Assembly (NCBI GenBank): GCA_963846165.1
Contig: CAWJUU010000005.1
Span: 992,001-1,056,000, forward strand
Length of the DNA: 64,000 nucleotides
Direction of reading: 5' to 3'
Origin: WHSW01 sp963846165
GTDB taxonomy: Bacteria; Actinomycetota; Thermoleophilia; Solirubrobacterales; 70-9
Each line of letters begins with the position of its first letter. Within the stretch, counting starts at the first letter, position 1. Below the pieces are notes generated by a model. That model saw nothing but the letters and a program-made list of their open reading frames with translations. It was not told the origin of the DNA and ran no database searches. Positions 13,765 to 25,050 of the stretch are shown in pieces. The position numbers and the translations under genes were made by a program.

Positions 13765-15739
13765 ATGGGCGAAACTGCACATCGCGCCGAGCCGCCGGTC
13801 GCCGGACCGGCGAGCTGGACCGCCTCGCTCGCCGGGAAGGGGCCCGCGCTCGCCGGATTCGCGGTGCCGTTCATCCTCGTGCTCTACCTGGCGCTGCGGG
13901 GAGGGGGCTATGACGCCGTCGTTCGCGGCGAGGTCGGGATCGTCCTCTGGTGGGTCGTGCTGCTCGGCGCGATTCTCGGGTTGCTGCCGACCGCCACCAT
14001 CCCCCGCGTCGGCTGGTTGGCGCTAGCGGTCTTTGTCGCCTTTGCCGCTTGGACCGGGATCGCGGTGCTCTGGTCCGAGTCGGCCGAGCGCGCGGTCGCA
14101 GAGCTGGGCCGGGTCGGCGCCTACCTCGCCGTCTTCGCGTTCACGCTCTGCGTCCAGGGACGCGACGCGATCCGGCGCACGGGAAGCGCAATCGCCGCGG
14201 CGCTCGCTGTGGTCGCCGTGCTCGCCCTGCTCTCGCGGCTTCATCCGTCGTGGTTTCCCGAGAACTCCGCCGGGATCGCGATCGACGCCGCGCGGGCGCG
14301 GCTCAACTACCCGGTCGACTACTGGAACGGGCTCGCCGCCTTGATGGCGATCGCGACGCCCCTGCTGCTGACGATCGCGCTCGAGTCGCGGCGGATCGCG
14401 GTCCGGGCGGCGATAACTGCCGTGCTGCCGATCATCGCCTTGGTCACGTTCATGACCCTGTCGCGTGGGGGCGCGGTCGAGCTCGCCTTCGGGCTGGTCG
14501 CGTTCATCGCCCTCTTTCCCCGTCGCCTCGAGGCGCTGCCGACGTTGGCGCTCGGCGCGGCCGGGGGCGCCGCGCTGATCGTCGCCGCCGCGTCACGGGA
14601 TGCCTTCATCGACAACCGGGCCGGCGCCGAGGCGCTCGAGCAGGCCGACGAGGTCGCTGTGTTGGTGGTCGGTCGTTTGCGCCCTGGTCGGGCTGCTCGC
14701 TGCGGGGGTCGCGCTCGCGACTCGCCGGTGGACCGTTCGCCGCGCCCCGATCGGGCGCCGTCCGCTGATCGGCGCCCTCGCCGCGGCGGCCCTCGCTCGT
14801 GGTCGCGATCGCGGTGGTCGCCGACGCGCCGAGCGAGCTCTCGGAGCGCTGGGAGGCGTTCAAGGACCCGGCCTCGCCGAGCGGCGACGTCTCGCGCTTC
14901 GACAGCTCGAGCGGCAGCGGGCGCTACCAGTACTGGTCGGCCGCGGTCGAGGCCGGCGACCGAGGAGCCGCTGACCGGGATCGGCCCGGGGAGCTACGAG
15001 TTCTACTGGGCCCGCGCCGGCGGCGATCCCCGGCTTCGTCCGCGACGCGCACTCGCTCTACCTGGAGAGCTTCGGAGAGCTCGGCCTGATCGGCCTGATC
15101 CTGATCTGCGCCTTCGTCCTCGGGCTCACGGCCTCGCGGTGTGGCGAGCGCTGCGGGCGCGGCGTACGGACCGACCGTGGCTCGCCGGCGCCGCGGCCGC
15201 CTGCGTGGCGTTCGCCGTCGCGGCGGCGATCGACTGGGTCTGGGAGATCGCCGTGATCCCGGTCGTCTTCCTGCTGCTCGCCGCGGCGGTCGTCGGCCGG
15301 GCGCCGGAGAACGGGCGAGGAGCCCACCGGCGCCGGCGCTCGCTCGCGGCTCGCCCTCGCCGTGCTCGCGCTCCTCGGCCTGATCGCGATCGCGATCCCG
15401 CTCGCCGCCACCGATGCGTTGCGCGCGAGCCAGGGAGCGGTCCGCGCCGGGCGCCTCGACCTCGCCCTGGAGCGGGCCGAGGACGCCGAGGGAATCCAGC
15501 CCTACGCCGCAAGCCCGAGGCTCCAGGTGGCGCTCGTGCACGAGCTCGCCGGCGACCTCGATGCGGCCGCGGCCGCGGCCGCGCGAGGCGACGCGAGAGG
15601 GAGTCGACGAACTGGCGGACCTGGATGGTGCTCTCTCGGGTCGAGGCCTACCGAGGCAACGCCGCCGCCTCCGTCGACGCCTACGAGCGGGCCAGGTCCC
15701 TGAACCCGAGATCGCGGACTCTTCGACCAAGGGGAGTGA
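13765..15739 (+). CDS. O-antigen ligase/polymerase-like membrane protein with TPR-like tail (multiple frameshifts)
   Basis: This is a polytopic membrane protein of the Wzy/WaaL type that joins polysaccharide units. The first 290 residues, in one frame, give successive hydrophobic segments (GFAVPFILVLYLAL; IVLWWVVLLGAILGLL; VGWLALAVFVAFAAWTGIAVL) and the family-like loop RLNYPVDYWNGLAALM. After a break near 14655 the frame changes several times, but the GIGPGSYEFYWAR and RDAHSLYLESFGELGLIGL motifs, characteristic of O-antigen ligases, are readable near 14980-15100. The C-terminal 110 residues look like helical TPR-type repeats (LDLALERAEDAEGIQPYA; VEAYRGNAAASVDAYERARS). The reading ends at the TGA at 15737-15739. 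Whether it polymerises or ligates cannot be decided. Confidence 0.72.
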
Positions 15740-15759
15740 GCGGGGCCTGGAACGGCTCT

Positions 15760-17392
15760 TCAGTATGCCCCGCGCCCGCGGACGACCGCGGTGACCGTGC
15801 GAAGGAGCAGGCTCAGGTCCTCTCGCATCGACCAGCCGACGACATAGGTGTAGTCGAGCTTGACCATGTCCTCGAACGGAATGTCGCTGCGCCCCTGGGT
15901 CTGCCAGGGTCCGGTCATCCCGGGGCGCATCCGCAGCCGGGCGCGAAAGTGGTCCGTAACCATCGGCGCCTCGTCGAGGGGCAGCGGACGGGGGCCGACG
16001 AGGCTCATCTCGCCGCGGAGGACGTTCCAGAGCTGCGGTAGCTCGTCCAGCGACGAACGGCGAAGCCACCGACCCACCCGGGTCACCCGCGGGTCGTCAC
16101 GAATCTTGAGCAGGTTGCCGTTGGCGCCGTGGATGCTGCGCGCGCGAACCTGATCGCGCATCTGATCGGCGCCGGTGACCATGGTCCTGAACTTGAGCAT
16201 CTCGAACTGCTTGCCGTCACGGCCCACCCGCGGTTGGCGGAACAAGACCGGGCCCCTCGATCCGAGCTTGATCCCGAGCGCCGCGCAGGCGAAGACCGGG
16301 CTCAGCACGAGCAGGCCGACCCCGGCTACGGCGACGTCCATGCCGCGCTTCGCCATCGCCGCGCCACGACCGAGGCTGGTCAGCCGAACCGAGAGCACCG
16401 GCAGTCCCTCGAGGTGGTTGAGGACCGCGGTCGAATAGAGCGTCTCGGGCTCTCCGGAGACGTAGTCGACGCAGACGCCCGCCTCGGCGAGCGTCCGGAT
16501 CAGCTCGGTGCGCTCGCTCAGCGTCCGCGCCGCGGCCGTGACGATTGCCCGGGTGACGTCGAGCGAGTCAACGGTGGCCGCGAGCGTGCCGACGCTGGGC
16601 CGCCCGTCGCCGCCGGAATCGAGCGGCTCGCTGCGCTTGACGCGGCCGTCGTCGAGGTGATCGAGCACCGCCTCGGAGTCGACGGCCTTGATCGTCGCCA
16701 CCGGGTCCAGGCCCCACTCGGGGTGCCTGAGGATGCGCCCGAGGATGCGTTCGATCTCGTCGCCGTCGCCGATCACGACCACGGGTTGGCGATACCAGGC
16801 CCTGTTCATGGACAGAGCGCGGGCCGTCGAGCTGCCGGCAAGCACGAAGATGATCGCGCCGGCCCAGGCAACCGCCGGCCCGAGCAGGTCCGCCGCTCCG
16901 GCGGAGACGACTGCGGAGGCCAGCGCCAGCAACCAAGCCCAGGTGGTGGTGACCATGAACACCGGTGAGAGCTCGTCCGCCGATGTATGTTGCACCCGCC
17001 GCTCCGCGAGGTGGTAGAGGCCGAGACCGGTGGCGAGCAGGATCCAGATCGGGACCAGGGCGACGAAGACGATCGTCTCCTCGAGCGTCGGCGTGCCTCG
17101 ATCGGCAAGCGCCAGTACGCCGGCGGCGAGCGCTCCAGCCAGCGCCAGGCCGACCAGATCCGAGGCGAGCAGGACCCTGCGGAAGGTGTACCCGTATCGC
17201 GAGGAGCCGAGGCGCTCGCTCTCGGCCCGCTCGTAACCGCGCGAGTGCCCGTCCGCGACCGAGATCGCGGAGGCCGGGGCCCTCGCCGGCCAATCCTTCG
17301 ATGTCCAGATTCCTCTCTACGCGACGTCCCTTCGATCCGATGCGTCCAACCGGGACCCCGGACCGGTTGGACGACCTGACCCTATCGGTCAT
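15760..17392 (-). CDS. polyprenyl glycosylphosphotransferase (initiating sugar transferase)
   Basis: It transfers a sugar-1-phosphate to undecaprenyl phosphate, the first step of repeat-unit assembly at the membrane. The C-terminal catalytic domain of the bacterial sugar transferase family is clear: KRGMDVAVAGVGLLVLSPVF, GPVLFRQPRVGRDGKQFEMLKFRTM, LRRSSLDELPQLWNVLRGEMSLVGPRP, MRPGMTGPWQ. N-terminal are four hydrophobic segments and a nucleotide-binding-like region (PVVVIGDGDEIERIL), as in WbaP/CpsE proteins. The frame of the main part has no usable start upstream and meets a stop. A frame change near 17280 links it to an ATG at 17392, giving about 540 residues, the usual size. The span is 1633 bases, one more than a multiple of three. 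Confidence 0.88.
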
Positions 17393-17428
17393 CTCCTATC
17401 AACGCGTCACCTCCTCCATACTGGCGCC

Positions 17429-18293
17429 GTGTTGAAGCCCGGCGCTGCGCCCTCGAGGCGAATCGACATCCTCGGCGTGGCGGTCAGCGACACCACGCCG
17501 GCGAACGCCCTGGAGACGATCACCTCCTGGATCGAGCGCGGCGATCGAACCTACGTCTGCGTCACCCCCGTCTCCGGCGTGATGGCGGCGCAGCGCGATC
17601 CGGCGGTGCTGCGGGCGCTGAACGGTGCCGGGCTCACGGTTCCCGACGGCATGCCGATCGTCTGGTCGGGGCGCTACGCGGGCGCCGACGGGATCAAGCG
17701 CGTGTACGGGCCCGAGTTGATGGAGCGGTCTGTGGGCGAGCGGCGCTCCGCGGCTGGAGGTCGTTCGTCTACGGCGGCGGCGACGGAGTCGCCCAACGGC
17801 TTGCCGAGAGGCTCGAAACACGCTTTCCGGGCCTCCAGGTCGCCGGCGTGCACACGCCCCCCTTCCGGCCCCTGACCGAGGCGGAGAAGGATGAGGTCGC
17901 CGCCGCGATCCGCGGCAGCCGCGCCGAGCTCGTCTGGGTCGGGCTTTCGACCCCGAAGCAGGACCTATGGATGGCCGAGATGGTCGAGCGCCTCCATCGG
18001 CCGGTGGTCCTGATCGGCGTCGGGGCGGCGTCGAGATCCACGCCGGGATCCGAAAGCGCCCGCCGAGCTGGCTCGGCCCTCTCGGCCTCTTCTGGGCCTA
18101 CCGGGTGGCGCAGGAGCCGCGCCGCCTGGGCCGCCGCTACCTCGTCGACATCCCTCGGTTCTTGGTCGAGATCGCTCGCCGCAGGCCGGTACTCCGGCCG
18201 ATCGGCGGCTCCTCCGTCAGCCCGACCGGCGCCACCAATCCACCGTCCGGCGGATCCCGTCCTCGAGCGACACCTCGGCCTCGAAACCAGTGA
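17429..18293 (+). CDS. WecG/TagA/CpsF-family glycosyltransferase (frameshifted)
   Basis: This GT26-type enzyme adds the second sugar to a lipid-linked precursor. Family features are ILGVAVSDTTPANALETI at the N-terminus, VTPVSGVMAAQRDP, LTVPDGMPIVWSGRYAG, FVYGGGDGVAQRLAE (in a second frame), AELVWVGLSTPKQDLWM, and, after another break, EIHAGIRKRPPSWLGPLGLFWAYRVAQEPRR. Frame changes lie near 17725 and 18030. The GTG at 17429 is the likely start. The apparent end at 18293 overlaps the 3' end of the convergent fcl gene by about 77 bases, so the true stop may be earlier. Its place next to the initiating transferase fits a second-step role. Confidence 0.82.
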
Positions 18294-19163
18294 GCCGACG
18301 CGCCTTGGAGACCTCGAGCCCGCGCTTCATCTGACCGTCGGGCATCGACTCGTCCCAGACGATCTCGCCCTCGTAGCCGGCGGCGGCGGCGATCAGCTCG
18401 GCGAGGTCGCGGATCCGGGTCTCGCGACCGACCCCGAGGTTGACCGGCTCGGAGGTGTCGAGACGCTCGGCGCAGAGGAGCAGGCCCCGCGCCGCATCCT
18501 CGACGTAGAGGAACTCGCGCGAGGGCTCGCCCGTGCCCCAGAGTGTGACGTCGGCGCTCCGCTTGCGACGGCCTCGCAGAACTTCCTCACCATCGCCGCG
18601 ATCACGTGCGAGTCGGCGAGGTCGAAGTTGTCGTCGGGCCCGTAGAGGTTGGCGATCACCGGCGCGCAGCAGTCGAAGCCGTACTGGCGACGGTAGGCAT
18701 CCGAGAGCACCAGCAGCATCTTCTTGGCGAGCCCGTACGGGGCATTGGAACCTCGGGGTACCCGTCCCAGATCTTCTCCTCGCGAAAGGGAACCGGCGTG
18801 TGCATCGGGTAGGCGCAGACCGAGCACGCCGCCACGAGCTTCTGCACCCCGGCGGCGCGCGAGGCCTCGAAGACGTTCGTCCCCATGAGCAGGTTGTCGC
18901 GGGCCAGCGGCGCCGGGTTGCTGCGGTTGAAGCCGATCCCGCCGACGTTGGCGGCGAGGTGGGGCGACCACCTCCGCGCTCGCGATCGCTTCTCGGGCGG
19001 CAGTCGGATCGGTGAGGTCGTGGTCGGCTGAGCGGATCACCCGGGCATCCGCGCCGAGGTCCTCGAGCAGCCGGACGGTCGGCTTGCCGAGGAACCCGGC
19101 GCCGCCGGTGACCGCGACCGTCTTGCCCGCCCAGAAGGCGGGGTCGGGCTGCGCGCCCGCCAT
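18217..19163 (-). CDS. fcl: GDP-L-fucose synthase-like epimerase/reductase (frameshifted)
   Basis: It converts GDP-4-keto-6-deoxy-D-mannose to GDP-L-fucose, using NADPH. The extended-SDR fold is readable in pieces: KTVAVTGGAGFLGKPTVRLLE (cofactor-binding GxxGxxG), NVGGIGFNRSNPAPLARDNL, KLVAACSVCAYPMHTPVPF, NAPYGLAKKMLLVLSDAYRR (YxxxK), CAPVIANLYGPDDNFDL, and GTGEPSREFLYVEDAARGLL at the C-terminus. Frame changes lie near 18960, 18750 and 18560. I used the ATG at 19163, preceded by a weak GAGG. The upstream gmd frame is however open into this gene, so a fusion cannot be excluded. The partner gmd directly upstream supports the assignment. Confidence 0.85.
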
Positions 19164-20211
19164 CGATCGCCTCGTGGTTGACGCGTGACCTTGCCCGCGA
19201 GCTGATCGGTGAGCTGCTGCGATGTCGGCCTCGACCATGATCTCGACCAGGCGCTCGAAGCCGACCTCGGGCGCCCAGCCGAGCTCGCCGCGCGCCTTCG
19301 ACGAATCGCCCTCGAGGACGTCGACCTCGGTCGGCCTGAAGTAGCGAGGATCGATCTCCACGAACGGCTCGTGGGAGCCGAGTCCGGCGTGCTCGAAGGC
19401 GAGCTCGCAGAACTCGCGCACCGAGTGGGTCTCGCCGGTCGCGATCACGCAGTCGTCGGGCTCGTCGTGCTGCGAGCATCAACTGCATCGCCTGGGTGTA
19501 GTCGGGGGCGTAGCCCCAGTCACGCCTCGCGTCGAGGTTGCCGAGGTAGAGCTCCTCCTGCAGGCCGGCCTTGATCCGCGCCACCGCCCGAGTGATCTTG
19601 CGGGTGACGAAGGTCTCGCCTCGACGCGGCGACTCGTGGTTGAAGAGGATTCCGTTGCAGACGTGCATTCCGTAGGCCTCGCGATAGTTGACCGCGAGCC
19701 AGTGCGCGGCGAGCTTGGCGACCGCGTAGGGGCTGCGCGGGTAGAAGCGGCTGACCTCCGAGTGCGGCGGGGGTGAGGCCCCGAACATCTCCGAGGAGCC
19801 GGACTGGTAGATCCGCGCCGGGACCTCCGAGTCCCTGACGGCGTCGAGGAGGCGCAGGGTCCCGATCGCGGTGACGTCGAGCGTGTACTCGGGGATCCCG
19901 AAGCTGACGCCGACGTGCGACTGGGCGCCGAGGTTGTAGATCTCGTCGGGCGCGAGCTCGTAGATCAGGCGCATCAGGGCGACGGGATCGGAAAGATCAC
20001 CGTGATGGGTGAACAGTCGAACGCCCTCCTCGTGCGGATCCCGGTAGAGGTGGTCGATCCGGGCCGTGTTGAAGGAGGAGGAGCGGCGGATGACCCCGTG
20101 GACCTCGTAGCCGCGTTCGAGCAGCTGCTCGGCGAGGTAGGAGCCGTCCTGGCCGGTGATCCCGGTGATCAGCGCTCGGCGCGCGGACTGGGGATCCACC
20201 ATCCGACTCAC
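19164..20211 (-). CDS. gmd: GDP-mannose 4,6-dehydratase (one frameshift, no clear stop before fcl)
   Basis: It makes GDP-4-keto-6-deoxy-D-mannose, the precursor of GDP-fucose and GDP-rhamnose. The N-terminal cofactor site (RALITGITGQDGSYLAEQLL), HGVIRRSSSFNTARIDHLY, YNLGAQSHVGVSFG, the catalytic SSEMFG and YAVAKLAAHW, NHESPRRGETFVTRKI and YLGNLDARRDWGYA are all present. A frame change near 19470 leads to ATGETHSVREFCELAF and GELGWAPEVGFERLVEIMV, the normal C-terminus. No stop follows in that frame before fcl begins. The start could be the ATG at 20211 or the one nine bases later. The gene is divergent from the polymerase-like gene at 20232, only 20 bases away. Confidence 0.93.
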
Positions 20212-20231
20212 GATAGCTTCCGGTTCAACCG

Positions 20232-21499
20232 ATGGCCGCGTTCTCGCTCACGAACCTGATTCTCGCAGCGGGTCTCGGGGCCGCGGTGCTTGGGTTTGCC
20301 TACCTCGCCGTGCGCCACAGCGTGGCGACGGTCGCGATCGTGCTCGTGGCTTGGATCGCCGCTTCGCGCTCCGCGACGTGATCGACCTCTCGGTCACCGT
20401 GTCCAGCACCCGCGTCTTCCCCCTCGACCTGATCTCGGCCATCCTGGTCGCGGTCGCCGTCGCGCGCGCCCTCCCCGATCGCAACTGGAACCTCGGCCGC
20501 ATCCTCGCCTTTGCCCTGCTCGGGCTCGTGGCCATTCACATCGCCCGGGGCGTGGCCGACTCCGGGCTGCAGACGGGCTTCAACTACGCCCGGTCCTGGC
20601 TCTACTTCACCGCCGGCTGGTCTATGCGGCGACCGTGCCGGGCGGCTGGGACCGGAGTGTGTGGAAGGTCCTGATCGCCGGCGGCGCCCTGCTCACGGCC
20701 CTCGCCATCCCCTACTTCCTGATCGAAGGGGTGAGCTCGGCATCGGGTCAGATCACCCGCGACGGTCAGTTGGTCAACTGGCGCCCGATCGTCGCCGCGG
20801 GAGGGCTGCTGATCGTCCAGGGTGCGGTGCTCGCTGTGGCGCTCGGCTGGCCCTCGAGGCGGACCGCGATCTGCTTCGCCGCGATCGCCGGCATCGTCAC
20901 CTTGCTGCTCCAGCACCGGACCCTGTGGGTGGCCGGCCTGCTGGTCGCTTGGTGGCCTTGATCGCCTGGGCGGCCCGCCAGGAGCGCACCCGAGCGCTTG
21001 TCACCGTCGCAGCCGGGCTCGTGCTCGTGGTGCTGCCACTTGGCGTCCTCGGCTTCACCAAGGCCGAGGCGCTGGTCGACTCGATCAAGGAACCAACCGC
21101 GAGCAGTCGACCTTGGTCTGGCGCACGGACGAGTGGGGCGACCTGATCGCCGCCAACGATGCGCCGGCTGAGATCCTCGCCGGCAATCCCTCGGGGCAGG
21201 GCTGGAATCAGGGACTGCTACTCGATGGAAGCGAGGCGGACATCGCTGCGCACAACGAGTACGTCGACGCTTACGTTCGCTTCGGGCTCGCTGGAGTCGT
21301 GCTGGCCTGCTGGTTGGGGTTGCTGCTCTGGTTTCGCCGCCGGGAGGTCGCAACCCCGACCGGCCTCACGGGGCTTGCGGTCAGTCTTCTGTTGCTCACC
21401 CAGCTCGTCTTCACCGTCGCCTACTCGCTCGATGTGCTCCAGGGGGTGATCGCCGGCGTCCTCGTCTCGGGCCTCGGCATCAAGGCCGCGGACCGATGA
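20232..21499 (+). CDS. second O-antigen polymerase/ligase-like membrane protein (multiple frameshifts)
   Basis: This polytopic membrane protein of about 420 residues resembles Wzy/O-antigen ligases. The start at 20232 gives MAAFSLTNLILAAGLGAAVLG. After a frame change near 20353 come DVIDLSVTVSSTRVFPLDLI, WNLGRILAFALLGLVAIHIARG, and, in further frames, WKVLIAGGALLTALAIPYFL, WPSRRTAICFAAIAGIVTLLL and AARQERTRALVTVAAGLVLVV. The last frame holds PSGQGWNQGLLLDGSEADIA and AHNEYVDAYVRFGLAGVVLA, equivalent to the family's conserved HNxyl...GlxG loop, and ends in hydrophobic segments. It differs in sequence from the first polymerase-like protein at 13765. Having two such proteins could mean one polymerase and one ligase. 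Confidence 0.68.
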
Positions 21500-22333
21500 A
21501 GGTGACCGCGATCCTCGCCAGTCAAACCGTCGCGCCCGGACGCTCGAATGCCTCGACTCCTACTTTCGCCAGCAGACGAGAGTCGACAACCCTTGCCGCG
21601 GTCCTGGTCGACGACGGGAGCGTCGACGGGACCGCCGAGTCGGTGCGCCAGGGGTTCCCGGCGGTCGAGGTGATCGGCGGCGACGGCGAGCTCTACTGGG
21701 CTGGCGCCATGGCGCTCGCCGAGCGGGCCGCACTCGCGCACCGACCCGACTACCTGCTGTGGCTCAACGACGACGTCGTCCTCGACCGAGATGCGCTGGC
21801 GCGGCTGATCGAGACCTGCGATAGCCGAGCGGGACGCTGCATCGCCGTCGGCGCCCTGCGCGACCCGGTCACCGGCGAGCTCACCTACTCCGGCGTCCGC
21901 CGGCGGGGCTGCACCCGCTGCGCCTGCCCCCGGTCACACCTGGCGACACCTCGTCGGAGGTCGACACGTTCAACGGCAACTCGGTCTTGATCGAGCGGTC
22001 GGCGGCTGAGCTCGCGGGACCGATCGACGCCAGACTGGCGCAGCTCGGCGCCGATTTCGACTACGGCCTGCGGCGGCCGAGCGCGGCGTCCACAACCTGC
22101 TCGCCGCAGGGACGGTCGGCACCTGCGCGAGGGACACCCCGCGTGCAGCGTGGCTCGAGGGATCGATGCCGATCCGCGAGCGACTCAGGGTCCTCTTCGG
22201 CCCCAAGGGTGTGCCGCCGCGAGGACGCGCTCGCTATCTGCGGCGCCACGGCGGGCCGGCGTGGTTCGTGTTCTGGCTCGCGCCCTACGTTCGCAGCGTG
22301 CCGGCGATCGTCAGGGCCTCGCTGTCGCGATGA
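21496..22333 (+). CDS. family 2 glycosyltransferase (frameshifted)
   Basis: This GT-A fold transferase (GT2) uses a nucleotide sugar to extend the lipid-linked repeat unit. Readable blocks are MKVTAILAS at the start, LAAVLVDDGSVDGTAESVRQ (the nucleotide-binding DDGS), LYWAGAMALAERAAL, YLLWLNDDVVLDRDALARLI (DxD-type metal site) and, in other frames, DTFNGNSVLIERSAAELAG, ADFDYGLR and PAWFVFWLAPYVRSVPAIVR. The WLNDD and NGNSVLI blocks are like those of rhamnosyltransferase-type GT2 proteins. Frame changes lie near 21525-21590, 21900 and 22070. It overlaps the polymerase-like gene by 4 bases and its TGA overlaps the ATG of the flippase gene. Confidence 0.78.
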
Positions 22334-23904
22334 GGCGTGCGCGACGGGCCGCAGCGGGAAGCTCCGAGCCGCCGCCGTACGCGTCGGACGAGCCGTTTGC
22401 CGAACCGGCGCCTGGCGACGTCGAGTCGCCCTCGCTGACCGGCAAGGCGCTCACCGGAGTCGCCTCGAACTGGGTCGGAGCCGCGATCCTGATCGCCGCC
22501 CAAATCGCGTCCACGGCGGTCACTGCCCGCCTCGTCTCTCCGGCCGAGTTCGGGGCCTATGCGACAGCTCAGGTCGCTGCCGGCGTCACCGGATACTTCA
22601 CGCTGTCAGCGCTCGGCCCTGGCCTCCAGCGACGCTCGCAGCTCGGCGCGAAGACCGTCGGCACGGCGGTCACCCTGTCGCTGATCGCCGCAGCGTTGGT
22701 CGCCGCGGTGCTCTGGGTGGCGGCGCCGCTGTGGGCGCGCGCCTGGGAGATCGAGGACGCGCTGTGGACGATCAGGGCGCTGGCGATCGCGTTGTTCTTG
22801 ACCTCGCTGTCGGCGGTGCCGGTGGCGATCATCTCGCGCCGCCTGCAGTTCAGGACCGGGCCACGATCGAGACGGCGCGTTATTCTCGGCCTCGGCGCCG
22901 GCGTCGTGCTGGCGGCCGAATGCACTCGGCGCTCGCCCTTGCTCTCGGCCAGGCGGTCGGCGCGCGGCGTTGCTTGCGGCGTCGGCGTGGTGAGCCGAGA
23001 CCGGCTCGAGCTGGCTTACGACCGCGAGGACGCGCGGGAGCTGTTCGCATTCGCGAGCCAGGTGGGAGGCCTGGGGCTGTTCACCTATCTCACGATCTCG
23101 GCCCCGAGCTTCTTCGTCGCCCGGGTGTTCGGCGCCTCGACCCTCGGCCTGTTCTCGCGTGCGAACCTGATCGTCGTGTGCCGGCCGAGTACGTGCTCCG
23201 AGGGATCCTCAGGGTCGTCTACCCGCTCTATGGGAGGCTTCGCGAGGACCTCGCGCGAACGAGGAGGCTGGTCGACGAGGCGCTGACGCTGACCACCGGC
23301 TTCGCCTGGCCGCTGTTCGCGCTGGTCGCCGGAGCGGCACCGGTGATCGTCGCGATCCTGCTCGGCGACCGCTGGAGCGAGGCGGCGCCGCTGCTCTCGA
23401 TCTTCGCCCTGATCGTCGCCGGATGGGTGCCGTGCACCCTGCTCACCAACGCCGCCGAGGCATTCGGGTGGATGGGGACGATCGCCGCACGTCAGCTCGG
23501 CTTCTTCGCCGGCACGGCGGCGTCGCTGCTGATCGTCTACCTCGCCGACCTCGACCTCGTGTGGCTGCTGGCCGGGCTCGCGCTGACCGAGGTCTGCGTC
23601 TACGCACTCACCTGCGCCCGTTCGTCAACCGCGGCTACCTCGAGTCGCGGCCGACGCTCAAGCACCAGGCAATCCACCTGCGGTCGCACTGACGGCATTC
23701 GCCGCCGCCGCAGCCTGCGCCGATCTGCTCAGCGAGACGCCTCTCGTCGTCCAGGCGCTGGGCCAGCTCAGCGTCGGCGCCGTCCTGGTGGCGGTCGCGG
23801 TGGTCGGGCGGCGCCGGATACCTGCGACCAGGATCCTCGGCAGCCGGGTCGGCGCGGGTCCGAATCGCGGCATCCTGCGAGCTTCATGGGAGGCAATGGG
23901 GTGA
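22330..23904 (+). CDS. Wzx-type polysaccharide flippase (frameshifted)
   Basis: This membrane transporter of the MATE/oligosaccharidyl-lipid flippase group moves lipid-linked repeat units across the membrane. It is about 520 residues. Characteristic parts are SLTGKALTGVASNWVGAAIL, TARLVSPAEFGAYATAQVAA, LGPGLQRRSQLG, SRRLQFRTG, YLTISAPSFFVARVFGASTLG (family-like), GILRVVYPLYGRLREDLAR and APVIVAILLGDRWSEAAPLLSI. Frame changes fall near 22865, 23175 and 23620. The C-terminal hydrophobic segment (LLSETPLVVQALGQLSVGAV) is in yet another frame, ending at TGA 23902-23904. The ATG overlaps the preceding stop (ATGA), and the stop overlaps the next start (TGATG), consistent with a tightly coupled operon. 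Confidence 0.85.
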
Positions 23905-25050
23905 TGGGCGACGAGGACGCGCCGCGGGTGCTCTTCGCGTGCGAGTGGATGCCCGCGTACCTGGTCGGGTTCTTCACCACGCTCAAGGAGGCGCTCGGCG
24001 GGCGCGGGATCGGCATCGATGTCACCTACGGCGATCCCTCGGCGGAAGTCGCGCGGCGGCAGACGTCCTCGCGGCTGGCTTGGGGCATCCATCGCCCGAA
24101 CCACGTCCTCTCGCTCGGCAAGCGCAGCCTGGTCTGGCAACCGGTGCGCGAGGAGGCGCTCCGCTCGTCGCTGGTGATCGTCGATCAGGCGAGCCGCTTT
24201 CCACTCAACTACTGGCTCTTCGCGGCACAGCGCCGCGGTCGCGTCCGGGTCGCGCTTTGGGAACGAGCCAACCTCAACCGGCGAGTGCCGGCAGGGTCGC
24301 GGAGGCGATCAAGCGTCGCGCGTCGCTGCTGCCGCATTGGTGGTTCGCATTCACGGAGGGCACCCAGCGGCGGGTGGCAGAGCTCGGCTATCCCGTCGAG
24401 CGGATCACGAACACTCAGAACGCGGGCTCGACCGCCACCCGCGGGCCCTGCTCAACGGGCTGGATCGCGATCGTGAGCTGGCGCTGCGCCGCGAGCTCGG
24501 CCTCGGCGACGGGCCGATCGGCCTCTTCCTCGGCAGCCTCTATCCACACAAGCGACTCGATACTGGTCGCGGCCGCGGACGAGATCGCCGCCCGGGCCCG
24601 AATTCCGGCTGCTGATCGCCGGCGACGGCCCGGAGCGCGACGCGGTCGCCGCAGCGGCGGCCTCACGGCCGCACGTCATCTGGGCCGGATAGCGGAGGGC
24701 GAGCGAAGGCGGCGTTGCTGAAGAGCGCCGGTGCATTGCTGATCCCGGGCGCGGTCGGCCTCGTGGTCGTCGACGGCTTCGTCGCCGGCGTACCCACGAT
24801 CGCGACCGCGGTCCCCAGCCACGGTCCCGAGATCGAGTACCTCCGCGACGCCGAGAACGGACTGCTGCTGGCGGCGAACGCCTCGCCCGCCGAGTACGCC
24901 GAGGCGGCGATCTCGGTGATCGAGGACGGTGCGCGGCTGCGAGAGGGCGCCGCGCGCGCCGGGGATGTCTATACGACCGAGTCGATGGTCGCCCGCTTCG
25001 CCGACGGGATCGAGCGGGCGATCGAGGCCGGGCCGCTGCGGGGAGCGTGA
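23904..25050 (+). CDS. GT-B fold glycosyltransferase, GT1/GT4 type (multiple frameshifts)
   Basis: This glycosyltransferase of about 380 residues acts on the repeat unit. The N-terminal domain reads MGDEDAPRVLFACEWMPAYL and RSSLVIVDQASRFPLNYWL. After frame changes near 24290, 24425, 24565 and 24700 come LLPHWWFAFTEGTQRRVAEL, GDGPIGLFLGSLYPHKR, LLIAGDGPERDAVAAAA and a donor-binding C-terminal part (GALLIPGAVGLVVVDGFVAG, VPTIATAVPSHGPEIEYL, NGLLLAANASPAEYAEAAI), the typical GT4 sugar-nucleotide region. The domain order is intact, so this is one gene. It overlaps the flippase stop and the deacetylase start by 1-4 bases. Confidence 0.78.
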
